A stretch of DNA of 64,000 nt from Stratiolaelaps scimitus (GCA_019614645.1 JABWDB010000021.1:3038001-3102000), one strand, 5' to 3'. Counted from the stretch's first letter, positions 24,443 through 37,334 are shown. Notes: generated from the letters alone by a model not told the origin. Made by a program: numbers and translations.

Positions 24443-26717
24443 ATTGAGGGTTTTCCGTTAGCTTCTGCAGTGCTGTAAGGAAATTCGCTGACCTAAACAA
24501 ATGCCACATACGAAAGAATATAATTAAAAATAAAAAAAGTGTTTTCCAAAAACACAACAACAAGATGGTTCTAATCTGTTGAAATACTTGTTAAATATAG
24601 TAGGTTGATTCACTCATTCACCTTTATTAGCTCTATACGCTCGTATCTGTATCAGTTCATGATATATTTGCATATATGCATTTTCCTACAAAAGAAAAAT
24701 TTCACTGACTGATCTCACGCATTATTGGAACATAGTAAGGCAGGAAAGACCTAGTGAAACATAGTATAAGAAATAGTTATTATATCAGAGCATTTTTGCT
24801 GTAAAACTTGTACTGCAACCTAGTGTTAACAGTTATTTGATTTTTAGGCAATAAGACGTCCATTGAAAACATTTTCTGTACATGTTGGCTATCGACGGTT
24901 CCTTCGGAGACTGGGACTGGCTTACAAAGAGGCAACAGAAGTACAGACCTACAATAAATGCTTCCAGATTATTGGCCTGAATAATGCCTGAACCTCGAGC
25001 TTAAAAGCCATCGAACTTGAATAGCTAAGGTGAAAATTGAGCGCTGAATGTGTAATGTAAAAAAGCAGTAAAGAGCATGTCTAAAGGATAATTACTCCTG
25101 TCAGATCTAATAAATGAAACGATCGAAAAGGTTCTCCTCTTTCAAACCACAAGAACGGTCTCCTTGGCCTGCACTTCATGCACGTGAATTTATAAACTAC
25201 TAATTAGCTATTTTCACTTTAATTAAATGCTAGTTACTACTCACTGGGAGTTGTGCAACTTGAGGAAATCGACGTCGACTGCTTGATAATAAAACTGGCT
25301 GTGCTGCTTTTGCTATCAACATTATGGTTTGGCCGAGAGCAACAGCAGGGGTCGGTCTTACAAAGCAATGCGAAAGCGGTACCGTGGACGTTAAATGTTG
25401 GCTGAGAGTTAGCCCGAAAAAGGTTTAGTTTAGTTTTAGGGGTCGGTGTGTTCACGCCCAACATTTAACCATACACTAGAGACAACAAACACTTATTTTT
25501 CCCGTTACGTGCGAACTGTAAAGTAATGCTTTTTGCATTGGGTTACGAACATTTAACAAATTCGAACCCAATATTGTTCCACGAACAATCTGCAGCACAA
25601 CTGTGCACTGCCATAGGATCGGGAATACATAGCCTCGCATACAGACACAAACTGGCCATAGAAACACACATATTCATGAATATTGATAATAATAATAATA
25701 ATATTTACAATCAATGACTACCTAATCGATAGAAAAACAAGTTCTCACGTGGAAAGTTGGTACACCACCCGCTATCGTTGCAGCGGTTTTCCCAATGACC
25801 ACTGATAGACAACCGCTTAGCCCGGTTAGCGACGCGCTCGCATCTCAGTCGCGTGAGTGAGCTGGCGACCGTGCGAGGAAATCTGATAGAAATTGCATCT
25901 ACCAAAACGCTTACGGGATAGACACAGAGACAGAGGGACGGTGAACGTGGAACAGTACATGCGATACCCAATTGAGAGAGATAGAATGCCAACGACTAGG
26001 CTCTGTTCTGTCAAAGCATTCGAGGGCGAGAGGGAGAGAGATTTGCTTTAAGTCGGACAAGTGCACTAATGCTCTTGAAGCAATGATTAGAGGGAGACCT
26101 CTATTCTTTATATTCCAACTAACGCAGCTGAGGATAGCAAACGCAAACGGCGATAAGGGACAAAAACAAAAATAAATCCGAGAAATTCTTTTTTTTTTTT
26201 TAGGTGCTCTATATACATCATAAGATTATGACAAAGTCTGGAAGAATGTAGTGAGTAATAACTAAGCCCGAGACGTTAGAAACGAAAAAATCATCTTTGA
26301 ACTGGAACGCATAATGCGAACAATTGCTTAGGACGACTGGCGATTTCAACTCGGTTGGAACGGTTGAATGTTGTGGTCGGATAATGTTTGATCTCATACA
26401 GTGATTATTAGGATTTCGAATTGAAATAGGCCAACTGATCGAGTCAAACGAGTCTTAAGCCAGAGCTGATTTGAGCCCAACCAGTTGTCATCAACATAAT
26501 ATAAATATGGCCTAATCTACTGGGCCAAGCAAAGCTATCATAAACATCAGCATTGTCATCTCGCTAATACGAAGAGAAGTAAAGACGCAAAAATTAACTG
26601 CGTACTCTGTTAACGCTGTGATCCTGCTAATGAAAATAGAGCTACACTAATACTTAGCATGATTCCATATTTTTTATGTTCAAATTGACGTTAATGACTC
26701 AAATAGCTTGATATAAT
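24443..26717. other. Intergenic upstream of the fucosidase gene
   Basis: The first bases are fucosidase 5' UTR and promoter. A GC-richer GA-rich patch at about 25740-26060 (GAGAGAG tracts) may be regulatory or an untranslated exon, but I can assign no gene to it. The second copy of the FNVHGTAF fragment lies at 25338-25425. The remainder is AT-rich, with no supported coding sequence. Confidence 0.5.
25338..25425 (-). repeat. Two-copy coding-like fragment, copy 2
   Basis: Aligns with 12762-12850, same strand, 12.6 kb away on the other side of the lipase and fucosidase genes. It shares SQPTFNVHGTAF, after which the reading frames differ. Probably relics of a dispersed element or of a duplicated gene. 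Confidence 0.4.
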
Positions 26718-26835
26718 TTATCTAGTCTCGTACAAGCCAAGATCGATATCGACTATTTTGTCCTGCCATCTACGAAGAAACTCGGTTGCCGGAAGGCAGA
26801 ATGTCTTCGCTAAATCTTCGAAGGATAGTAATGTA
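26718..26835 (-). CDS. Possible terminal exon of an unidentified gene
   Basis: After an acceptor-like TTTTTGGCTAG, 39 codons run to TAA. The peptide reads LLSFEDLAKTFCLP, then EFLRRWQDKI, and ends DLGLYETR. Its balanced composition and helix-like pattern look like real protein, and the incoming phase would be 2. I do not recognise the family, and I found no convincing upstream exon within the next kilobase, so it may be an isolated gene relic. Confidence 0.25.
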
Positions 26836-27562
26836 CTAGCCAAAAAATATATCAACCGATTTCGGCATGGCCTTGTGTGCAACCGAGAATCCGCTGGTGT
26901 CCCGCAGTTGTGATCCAGTCTAAATCGGCTGTATGAATTGATGAGAGATAGGCTAGATTATTTGTACACTAGAGCACCAACTTGAAGGGCCTTTACATAG
27001 CCACCTACCCCCAACACATACGCGAGGAACTGACTAAATGGAGGTGCAGGTTGTCGCTGTCGGCGCTCCCTTCGGAAACTTCATCTGTTTTGTTTTTGCA
27101 AGTTCATTTTGAGGCTCAAATACGGACCAAGTCGCCAGGCTCTGATCGTTGAATCTGAAACCTAAATTTTCCATATATGACTGTATCGTAGGTGTACCTA
27201 ATAATTCGGCATGTTCTTGAAGAATGTTCTATAGAAATGGTTGACTTTTTGATTCGACTCCTTGTTTAAGTTTATTAATTATTATAATAAAGGCGCTGAT
27301 TTTCCAGCTCTTTTCGTTTCTACTTAACTAATTTACTTAACTAACTTGACTTCATTACTATACTTAAGCTGACTATACTTGCATTATGTATTTTCATCTA
27401 AACGAATTATGTTGTGCAGAAATGTATTCGTTACTACCACTGCATGTTAGAATAATAAGGCAAAAGCTATGCATTCAATGATACATTGACGAAAGTATTG
27501 AGACAAATGGAGTTTGGGTAATATGGACCAGCGCTCAAAGCATTATTTCGTTTTCTTAACAG

Positions 27563-27902
27563 GTCAGATTTGGCAACAGATCAGCGTGGGTACAATGAAT
27601 GGCGTGTGTATGCTTTAGGTGAACTCGAATAGCGCCAATCCATTTTAGCGGCATATCATAAATCAACCTATTGCATGCTGAAACAAATGCTTTTGCAACC
27701 AGTGAACGACGACTGCTCGTTCTTCAAGAAACTTAATGATCTTCTCGATTTCGCACAGAGACGGTTCAACGAGGAGCCTTTCACGGCGGCCATGCCGTTC
27801 TTCAAGGATCGCAAAAACTATGTTTGGACGTTCAGCCGTGTAGGACCAGACGTCAGCGTCAAAGGTGTGCTTCTATTGGCCGAGCCTGATGCCCGCGAAT
27901 AG
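27563..27902 (+). pseudogene. Two-exon fragment of an unidentified gene ending in a foldback
   Basis: Exon 27563-27618 (acceptor CTTAACAG, donor GTGAAC) and exon 27703-27902 join in phase across an 84-base intron. The joined peptide includes RGYNEWRVYAL, then CSFFKKLNDLLDFA, AAMPFFKDRKNYVWTFSRVG and VKGVLLLAEP, and stops at TAG. It looks like a genuine protein rich in aromatic and charged residues, but I cannot name it. The stop lies inside a perfect 23-base inverted repeat (27855-27877 and 27898-27920), so the end of the frame was probably made by an inverted duplication of the exon itself. There is no 5' start, so it is either a truncated gene or a pseudogene. Confidence 0.4.
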
Positions 27903-27920
27903 AAGCACACCTTTGACGCT
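27855..27920. repeat. Perfect 23-bp inverted repeat (hairpin)
   Basis: AGCGTCAAAGGTGTGCTTCT plus ATT (27855-27877) is repeated exactly in reverse complement at 27898-27920, around a 20-base loop. The left arm is coding (reading SVKGVLL) and the right arm contains the stop codon. Confidence 0.95.
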
Positions 27921-29363
27921 GTAATTAAGCTACACTGGCAGAACCAACTCATGAATATATATACATATAATATATATAATATCCTAATCATCTCTAGTGG
28001 AATCATAACACAAAGCAGTCGCCCCGGACGAAACGAGGCGTCGCGTCCTGCCATCGGCTTTTATATTGCAGGACGGAAGGTAACAGTGGCTAATTTCGAT
28101 AAGAATCTCAAGTAATAATAATCCTAGAAAGTGGAAACAAAATAACCAGTAAGATTAATTACAGCAACACTTTATTTGTACGAACACATCACATTGATCC
28201 AGATATATCTCACAACACATTCTCAGTTATTATAAATTAAATAGTTGAAGCTTTTAATCTATTAAAAAAATATCTAAACAAGATTAGTTTTAGCTAACTG
28301 AAATAGTGATAAGTAGGAACTTTTCCTTTATGATTTCCTTCATGATTGTCAGCAACTTGCTTGCTAACGGTGCTTCTTTCAAATGCTTATTTCCATTCAA
28401 AGAAGCGAGGAATGTATTGACATTTTCTTACATAGCGACTCGTGTCGAGCAAAAGTCAAATGGTTCAATTATCGATTCCACGGCAGAGAACGAGACCGTT
28501 GTACTTGGGACCAGAAGTGGAACATACTTTAATACGTACACTGACCTTTGCATTGATGTCTATCGGGATCCTGCGAACACACAAACAAAGACCTCTGCGC
28601 CTGTGTCGTCTATTGACTTCACTTCCACTATTAACTCGAACGGTAATACGCATAGCTTCAAACGTACTTATTTTCTAACCAGTTTTCATATTACTTTACA
28701 AGTACATAAATGCGAAGAAACGCACGTTCATGGACACAGATCAACCATCTTGCTAACATTTCCTGTTAGACTTAGTCACAACAATGAGATCATTCTATCT
28801 TCGATTATATAACGCACTATACAATCAAGCGTATATTCAACTAAACGAGGTGCACTTTACTCATTATAATATTGTATTATTCTAATAAGTAGATAATATG
28901 AGATCTATTTGTAGACCAGCCATGTCATCCTTGAAAAATTAACAGATAAAGAGCAGCTGCAAAAGCAGGTACTCCTCTAAGAGATCAGCGCTGATCTCAT
29001 TTGTTTCCGTAGATTGTCAGTAGACATACAATACTACTTCAATTTCTGACGAGTATAATTTCATTGTACGACAATGCACCTTGCAATCTTGTTCATAATT
29101 CACCATCCATGTAATGACAGACGACATCGGTGAATCCTGGTAACGAAGCAGCAGTGAACAACGCAAGAAGTCTGCGATGTATCGCGCCGTATAATGAGAC
29201 ATGTATGTGTGCGTGTGTGTGTGTTTATATTTGCATAAGAGTAGCATTGCTAAAACTACGATGCGCAAATAGATTAGTCCTAAAAATGTCGGCAGAAGTT
29301 TGATTATCTCGCGTCATAGACCGTTATGTCACCAAACGGTAGACGTTAGCATCGTTAGCTGAC
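27921..29363. other. Spacer between the 27.6-kb fragment and the distal serpin cassette
   Basis: Mostly AT-rich. A 168-codon open frame at 28306-28812 (+) begins with a hydrophobic MISRNFSFMISFMIVSNLLA segment that could act as a signal peptide and ends without a recognised domain. The other frames there are also unusually open, so I give it low weight as a gene. A short GT-rich run lies at about 29205-29225. I found no clear AATAAA for the distal serpin cassette. Confidence 0.35.
28306..28812 (+). CDS. Weak candidate: small secreted protein, unknown
   Basis: 168 codons from ATG to TAA with an N-terminal hydrophobic run followed by five cysteines and N-glycosylation-type sites (NGS, NET). 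There is no family match, no clear promoter or polyadenylation signal, and overlapping open frames on both strands. It may be chance or a decayed exon. Confidence 0.15.
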   Translation: MISRNFSFMISFMIVSNLLANGASFKCLFPFKEARNVLTFSYIATRVEQKSNGSIIDSTAENETVVLGTRSGTYFNTYTDLCIDVYRDPANTQTKTSAPVSSIDFTSTINSNGNTHSFKRTYFLTSFHITLQVHKCEETHVHGHRSTILLTFPVRLSHNNEIILSSII

Positions 29364-29594
29364 TCAGGGTTTATCACAGATTCCAAGGAAAGCGATCACA
29401 TCGTCGTCGATAATGACAGCAAAATAGAATGACCGATCTATCTCGATACACCGCATGGATCCCGGTTTTTCCGCGCAGTCCGTAACGGTCAGCGCAGTGG
29501 ACGCGGCTGCTTCGGTGCCCGACTCGTCGACGACGACGATGGCATGATGGATACAGCTCGACAGATGCGGTAACCGTGGGATGCAGTCGACCTT
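29364..29594 (-). CDS. Serpin alternative terminal exon 1 (most distal)
   Basis: 77 codons including TGA, after acceptor ACTATTAG. The usual 13-residue lead-in is present (IPRLPHLSSCIHH), but four extra codons (KVDC) precede it because no AG sits at the normal position. The hinge is DESGTEAAASTA, an inhibitory pattern. Counting from the hinge, P1 is Cys in TVTDCAEK. The C-terminus is IDRSFYFAV, then GICDKP. I saw no AATAAA within the next 200 bases. Confidence 0.75.
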   Translation of the reverse strand, partial: KVDCIPRLPHLSSCIHHAIVVVDESGTEAAASTALTVTDCAEKPGSMRCIEIDRSFYFAVIIDDDVIAFLGICDKP

Positions 29595-32500
29595 CTAATA
29601 GTGGAACACACAGATCAGTCCGAACAGACACGAAAGCAGAAAGGAGTACAGAAATAAAATAAGAAAATGAGTAAAACCTTGAGTCAGACAGAGAGGCAGA
29701 CAGACAGACTTATAACATACTAGGACCTATGATGATTAGTATAATTAATGCCAATAGTTAAGTTAACTGAACTAGTACGAGCGACTACGAGCTGTTGGCA
29801 AATTTCGATTGTGTAGGAGTCTCTACTACCGTTGGATTTTTCCATGGGCAAAATCGTGAGGCATAGCCCTGATGCAGGGTCTAGATTTTTGTAACGGTTG
29901 GCTTAGACAAATCTGAAAGTAGTTTTTCGTGTCAAAGTCGGAATGATGATTACTATGGAAGCGTTAAAAGACTTGGAGCTGATTGAAACTCGGCGTGCCT
30001 ATCTTTTGCTTCGTAAACGTACCAAAATGTATAGTGCAAGGCTTGCTTGCAGACTGATAAAACAATATTAGTATCTATTTGAATAGCATGCATGGGCATA
30101 TCTGAGAATAAGTTGGGCAACCTTGAGTGACTACAGGCGGTTTGCGAACCTATCGGTGGTTTAGAGGCTTGCGCGGAAACTCATTTAAACATCCCACAGA
30201 GCCTAAATTGATCCATTGGACTAGTTGTTTTGGCACAGCTTCCTAAAGACCAAATGTCCCCAGATATTAGCAAGTTTCATTCAAATATAATCCCATAGCA
30301 AACTCTAGCAAGAATCGTCATGTCAGTAGAGGTTCTCCAGCAGATGGTTTTAAAAGGCAATAGGACCTCTCTCACTGTTTGATAGGTATTCCTAATAGAT
30401 ATAGATGATCAAATGAGGTGATATTAATCCAGGGAATGGACACAGCAGAGCGGACGTCATCGTCAAAATGAAAAGGTGCATAAACTACTAATTGTGTATA
30501 GGCATAATCCCGAGAAGGGAACAATAGGTCTTTTAAATGTTTTTCAATTTTATCGAAATGTTTTGAGTTTGAACTGATTTCTGCACATTCTTCCAAATGG
30601 AATACGGTGCAGCACAGTTTGGCGGAATCTTTCCAGCGGCAGTGGCCCCAATGGCAAGTTTATCTAAAGACATTGAACACTGGTGGTTTTCGAATCATCT
30701 GGAGTTACTCCGTACAATAGAGAGCGAGAGACCAAACAGCGTCGACCTCACGTTGTTTTGGCGAAATAATCGAAACCTTCATATTCAATGAATTAGTCTA
30801 TCCCGTAAGACATTTTCCATAGGCGTTTGTAGAAGCAGGGAAGACAAAGATAAAAATTGTTGTTCATATTAATTTTGCAATACATAATTAACTTCGTTGG
30901 GTTTGCCGCACGGACCCTGTATTCATTGACTAAATAGTACCAACGTGTAGATTATAGCTCAGATAGAATTACAATTAAATTCAGTCCATGCTACTCTTAT
31001 GAAAATGGAGAAAGAGAAACGAAAACGCTAAAAATTGTTGTTGAAGGGTCTCACGCGTTTTGCTATCAGAATATGGCGAGAAACCTCGTGTTGGCCAGAT
31101 GCGTTACTTTGTAAGGACACAAATGAGGTGAAGCAGTCCGAGTTAATTACCTTTTGTGTTTCTCCATTTATTAGCCGCATCCGCAAGACGAATTTCATAC
31201 GGAGAATAATCACACAAATTATATTAATCAAGCTCATTTATTTATTCTACAAAGGAGTCATGATCATCGATTTATCATCGTTGAATATTTACGGATTACG
31301 GTATGACATGCCACAGTCGACCACAGTCGTAAATTGACATTCACCATTTTCTCACCTTATCATTTATATTAACCAATTGTTTTCCAATGTGTGTATTATA
31401 ATATCAATTGAATACTTTACATTGGATATATATGTATGTATAAGTAATCCTGCATAACTATAAAGGTTTATTTAGGGCCGAACGCAAACACCGTTGAATG
31501 CGGCAAGATCGCCATCTGTATGAACAGCGAAATAAAAGCTCCGATCTATGATGATGCTAATCAACGTCTCTATGCTATAGCACTCAAGCTCCACAACCAC
31601 CGCGGTGGCGGCCGCCGCTACTGTCCCCTCTTCATCTACTTCGATGACTGCCTGATGGCTGACGCCCGATACCCGAAATGAACCGCCGATCTGTAATTGT
31701 GTGGGGGCGTAGAGAGAGAGAGAGAGAGAGAGAGTATTGAGCACACTCTCAAAAAAACTTCTCCAACTCGGCTCCACCAAGCTCCATATAGTTCATAATG
31801 TCAAAGGGTTGAGACCACGATAGCGCCTTGATCGAATCCAGTTTTATCAGGAAAGGTAATTTTTGGTGTTATTAGGCTAATCTATAATGATAATTTTTAT
31901 TATGTAGTTCTTGATACTCGCAGAGTGCATCCACGACTCCAAGTTCTGTCTACTCTCTTACAAACCGAGCCCCTATCGGCCCGCGTTGGTCGATCGACTC
32001 TGGTGGAGATAAATATAAAATATAGCCCTTTTTCTACCTAAGTACATACGTGCACCATACTGTAGCACCGCAGAATAACGGACATAGTAATAACAACAAT
32101 TATTATATTATATAGTGGCATTTTATTATTAATTTATATATCAATATATACGAGTTATATGTGAGTGATCGATTCAATATTGGATGACATACATAAATCA
32201 TGGTTATCATTAAAATTAACCATTCACACTGATTGATGCTAATCTAACCGAGCGAGTGCGTTTTTATATCGTCGAACTCGTCTACATGATGTTATTGTCG
32301 TATGTCTGCCAGTGATCCTTAGTAGCCCAAATTGTATTCGAGTCTATATCGCAATAGAAATCTTAACATGAATAACGCGTTGGAGAGGAAGAGCACAGAA
32401 GAAGATCTTTCTTCAAGGCTCCAGGCAAACACCGTTGAACGAAGGAACGTCGCCACTTGAATGAATGGTGAAATAAAAAGATCGGTCAATGTCTATCCTA

Positions 32501-33006
32501 ATTGACTGCTCCACCCCGTATAGACAGGAACCTAGCAGTACAACAGGTATGCTAGCAGCAACCGCTATCGTCCCCTTCTGATCGACATCGACAATTGTAC
32601 GATGCTGCACACCCGAAACCTTGAGCGGCTTATCGATCTGCAAATAAATACGTCATTGCAGACACTGATCAATTTAAAAACAAGTCTTGCTTTTGTTCTG
32701 AGGTCTCTCAGTTTCTAGAATGGACTAGATGCTTTGCAATCATATGCAGAAAGAATATCTTGGTTGGTAGTTGACACAAATTAATGATGATTCTTACACC
32801 TACGATCGGTTGTCTCTTATAATGTCATTTTGGCTAAACGCTAATCACGTAACTCTAGATACAAGTTCGTTTCGACCGAGCATGAAACCGACAGCGTTTG
32901 GTAAACAGAAGGATACGCCAAAGGCATTCCTTCTGCCTGAGTCGTAGAAGCATTTTCCCTGGTTGGAAACCTACTTTTAGCCGTCCCCGGGCTGTACATA
33001 CAACAT

Positions 33007-33042
<36 letters not shown>

Positions 33043-34906
33043 AAGAGAGGGAGAGCGAGAGAGAGGGAAAGAATCCACGGATAAAGAAAAATGACAAAAA
33101 AATCCAAAAATTCTCGGCGTCTGGCAGGATTTGGACCCGGACATGTATGTTCCTCGTGTCTCGCAATCTAAGACGCTCACCACTAGACCATCCAGACGAC
33201 TAGAGTCATTTGTAGCCAGAAACATAACCGTCCAAGTCACCGAGCCCAAATTCACCCATGGTTCGCACACAAATGGTAGTATTTTAGCATATGTACGCCG
33301 CGAAGGCACCGATTTTATTTTCACCGTTATTCGAGTATCTCTCACTCGATTTGTCGGATGACATACGATGATCAAAATTCCACTTCTATGTCGATAAAGT
33401 ATGAATTTTTCCCATTTTGTTTGCTAAGATCAGAGTGAACTCAATTATTCAATACCTGATCCTGGTGCCGGACCGGCACCTGTCAATATCTGATCCTGTG
33501 TGGAAATGTGTAAGCACTTAGCCGGAGGTACAGTATGAGTATACATAACTCATATAATAGTAGCCATCACTGGAGCGAGAGCAGAGACAGAGCTCTTCAG
33601 GGCTCGACGCAAACACCGTTGAAGGAAGTAACGTCGCCACCTGAATGGATGGCGAAATAAAAAGCTCGATTAATGCTGAGTTTAACCAGCTCCTCCACTG
33701 GCCCAAGACAGCGTGCCCGCAAACGAATTGCGGCAGCGGCTGATGCTACGGTTCCTTTTTCATCGGCCTCGACGACCGCTCGATGGATCACGTCCGATAC
33801 ATTTTCCAAATCGCTGACCTGCAAAATTTGTTTGTATCTCGTAACAAGCGTTTGTTTAGCGAGCACTCGCCCAGTAACTTGAGTAAACACATCTACATAT
33901 GCAGATGCTTCTGCTCGAATTTCATTCGGACTCCATTTTTGGTGCGTTATTTGTTATTGTGGATGAACACATTGAATGACGGACTTATTGTGTCCTTTCG
34001 TACAGTAAACCAACAGCCTGCCCTTGTCTCGCTAGCTAACCCACACCAACAAGCTGATGTGGTCATAGGTCATCTCAGCAGAGGAGACACACAGGGCGCG
34101 CTGTGATGCGAGGTCATAAGCATTCTAATTCTATACAAAAATAAACTCATTTCAACTATTCGTTTTTATTTCTATTCATCCATTTCAGCACTTTGATACA
34201 TATGTCTTAGTTGGGTCAACCGTCAATTATACCAAGGTTTTCTACTATAGATGTTCCGTTCTTGGGGCATGGGTCTTCTTGGACCTAAGGCGCGTAGCAC
34301 ACTCCAGCGAACGTCGGTGTCATATGCTCTGAGCTTCCAAGGACGACTGAGTAGTAGAACGGTCGATCGATGTCTACGTAGTCACAAGGAGCTGCGCCTC
34401 TCATCATCACGATGGCGGTTGCAGCCGCAGCGGCGGTGCCCTTTTCGTCAACCTCGATACAAGCTTCATGGATCACAGAGGATACTGCTACTTGCGGCAC
34501 CACCTGGATGGATTTAGACACCGGAAGACGAATGTTGAGTTCAGAGAGGAACGACGTGACGCAGTTTTGTGCCGGCCCAGTCTTTACGGGAATACTGGAT
34601 GATTTCGGCAGCACCGAACACACTTCTGGGGTGGCAGCATCCTCAGGCAGAGAGCGTCTACTTGTATAGGGATCAACTCCATAGAATGCTGCTACAGTCG
34701 ATTAAGGTTGAACAAGATCGAAGTAGGTTAATCTTTTCGCGGCATCTCCGCGGTTTATGTAGTAGAAACTTGTGGAGTATTAAAGCGTTTCGGTCGATAA
34801 GGAGTCGCTTGAGTGAGTGTGTGGATGCTTGCCACGAGTTTACTACTCCGATAAATGCCATCTAACGACGAAGTATAGGTGCTACACAAAACTTAGTGCA
34901 GGTGTC

Positions 34907-34947
<41 letters not shown>

Positions 34948-37219
34948 GCAATCTAGAATATAAATACAATATGGGGCAGGGTTAGCCAGCAGAAACGTAG
35001 CATATTATGTAGACGAGACGGTGTGATGCGTGGTAAGGGTGAAAACGTATATTTTATACCTGACTGTGAGGTGACTCGCATATATCGTATTACAAGTAAC
35101 ACATTATATTATTACTTGTCATTATTTTATTAGTTATTAATTAAATAGTCTTGTTGTAGATCTTGTCGACAATTACATCGACAATACGTACGTTAGTCAT
35201 TTCATCCCCCTCACATTCAGTGTCGCATTAACACTCACGCGCTAACTAAACTCCAATTATCGCCATCCTTTTCGGCAATCGATAGAAAGAAATAAATAAA
35301 GATAAATGCATTCAACAGCGGAGATTCGTCGTCCCTTCCCTTCATTCGTACTGGAATAATGTAACTAGTACTAAAAGCAAAGCGGTCACACCTGTCTAAC
35401 TACCATATATCAAAGGACGAGACTTAATCCGAATTGAGCACAATTTATATGTGATAATTTATTGCCAAGACAAGTTAATTATATAAATTAGTGGATGTCA
35501 TCTAAAGGAAGCTCACTATGTATTTTATATGTTACTTCTTAGAGAGTGGCGCAGATTCCCTTAAAAGCTGAAACGTGCGTTTCCGTGTGGATGGCAAAGT
35601 AGAACGGTCTATCGATGCTGACGTTAATGGGATCTTCTCTCTCCAGACAGCAGCCAACCATCATTTCCATAGCGGTCGCAGCAGCTGCTTCGGTTCCTTT
35701 CTCATTCACCTGGACCAGGGCTTGATGGACTACCTCAGATACCTGTACTGCTCTGGCAATCTGCAATTTGGGCGAAATCTCCGATGATTAGGCCAGGTGC
35801 GGAATTGATGTAAAGACGATCACCAGATCACCGCAAGCTGTAATCTAGGATTCGTTCAGAGCAACTACCCTTCAAAAGGGATTTCGGAAAAGTGACTTCG
35901 CTCAGGGACGCTCGTTGTTAAGCAAAAGAACAATACTGTCCAGAAAACCCCAGCCTAGAAGGCACTGCGATTTCCGGTCATACTTCAAAATACTAGTATG
36001 TCGAAATTTGAGCAAGCCAGGAATCTGTAGAATTTTGTGCTAATGACGAACGACCCTGAAGTATGTACAAACAAAAAGCGATAATATATATTTATTCAAA
36101 CATACAATAATAAGGAATTATTTCTAGGGATTATTGGGGGGGATTAGCAGGGCTGAGGCCGGCATTGTCCCGAGGAAGGCGATGGCATTGCCTCTCTGCG
36201 CAGGGAGGGACAGGCGTTGGAGAAGGAAAGATCCTGCACGCTTGTCCCCGGTGGCGCGAATCAGCCAGCCTATGGTAGACCCTTTGAGGAAGTTCGCAGT
36301 GAGGGGGCCGTGCCCGCCTAAGGTCTCAAAAGCAAGGGCGGAAAAATGGTGGGTTGCCTGGAGTGCGGCGGACTTCCGTACCTTGGCCCGCTCCGCACGC
36401 GCTACCGCGTAACCGGGGGTGGTTACACAGTGGTTGACAAAAGAAGGTGCTAGAGTGTCACCCACCGTGACGTCCCAAACGAGGTGCTGGCCTCGGTGAA
36501 GGGGGATGAGGCCGTCAGAGCGGCGTCCGTCAGAAGTGTCGAGGCCTTGTGGCTCCCTCGTGCAAGGGATACCGGCGGAGCGGAGGGCCCTCACGAGCGT
36601 GTCATTAAGCATATGTGTCGCGGATGGCGACCGGCGCTGCGCTCGCAGCTGTGGATCGCAACCACAGGGGCACCGAGGCGGAGGGCCACACAGAAGCGGA
36701 GGGAGAGATCGTCGAGAGCAGTGCCAAGGGACAAGGAGGGCAGCGCGTGGAGCCATGCCCCCGCACCAGGCCTGTCGACAGCCCGGAGGCGAGCTTGGTC
36801 AGCAACGTGTGAAGCACATCAGACCATACCCGCTGCTTGCTTTGCTTGGCCTAAGGGACCCGGGCGCGGGCGCCCGTTCGGTCAAGGGCAGCTTCACTTG
36901 AAACCGAGAAGTGTGCGAGAGCCTTGGGGGGGAGGACTGTAGCAACCATGTCGGCGACCGCCGCAAGCGGGGCTGCGTAGCAAACGTCAGCCAAGCGGTG
37001 TACACTGAGGATGCCGAGGCCACCGTAGCGGACCGAAAGGGTAGCCTGAGACGCCGTTGCCGGAGGAAGTTGGAGGTTCAAAATCGTCGTCAGGGCGTCC
37101 AGCACCATGTGCGATATTTATTCATATTTGATTAAATCCATACATACTCTAAACTTCACGGACTGATACAACTAACCAATTATTTACATTTTAAGCACGG
37201 CAAGATATCTGGTAACGCT

Positions 37220-37263
<44 letters not shown>

Positions 37264-37297
37264 GAACGAAAAAACGAGTTATAACAAGCGAAACTAC

Positions 37298-37334
<37 letters not shown>

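Noticed and set aside
30372..30596. Possible extra serpin cassette (YAPFHFDDDVR)
   Set aside because: No hinge at the right distance, no phase-0 acceptor, and the PF-x-F resemblance is too short.
33118..33198. Functional tRNA gene
   Set aside because: The acceptor stem is perfect, but the anticodon loop lacks U33 and the T stem is mismatched; better explained as a SINE head.
36134..36942. Plus-strand frames of up to 152 codons
   Set aside because: They are antisense shadows of the GC-rich minus-strand LINE fragment.
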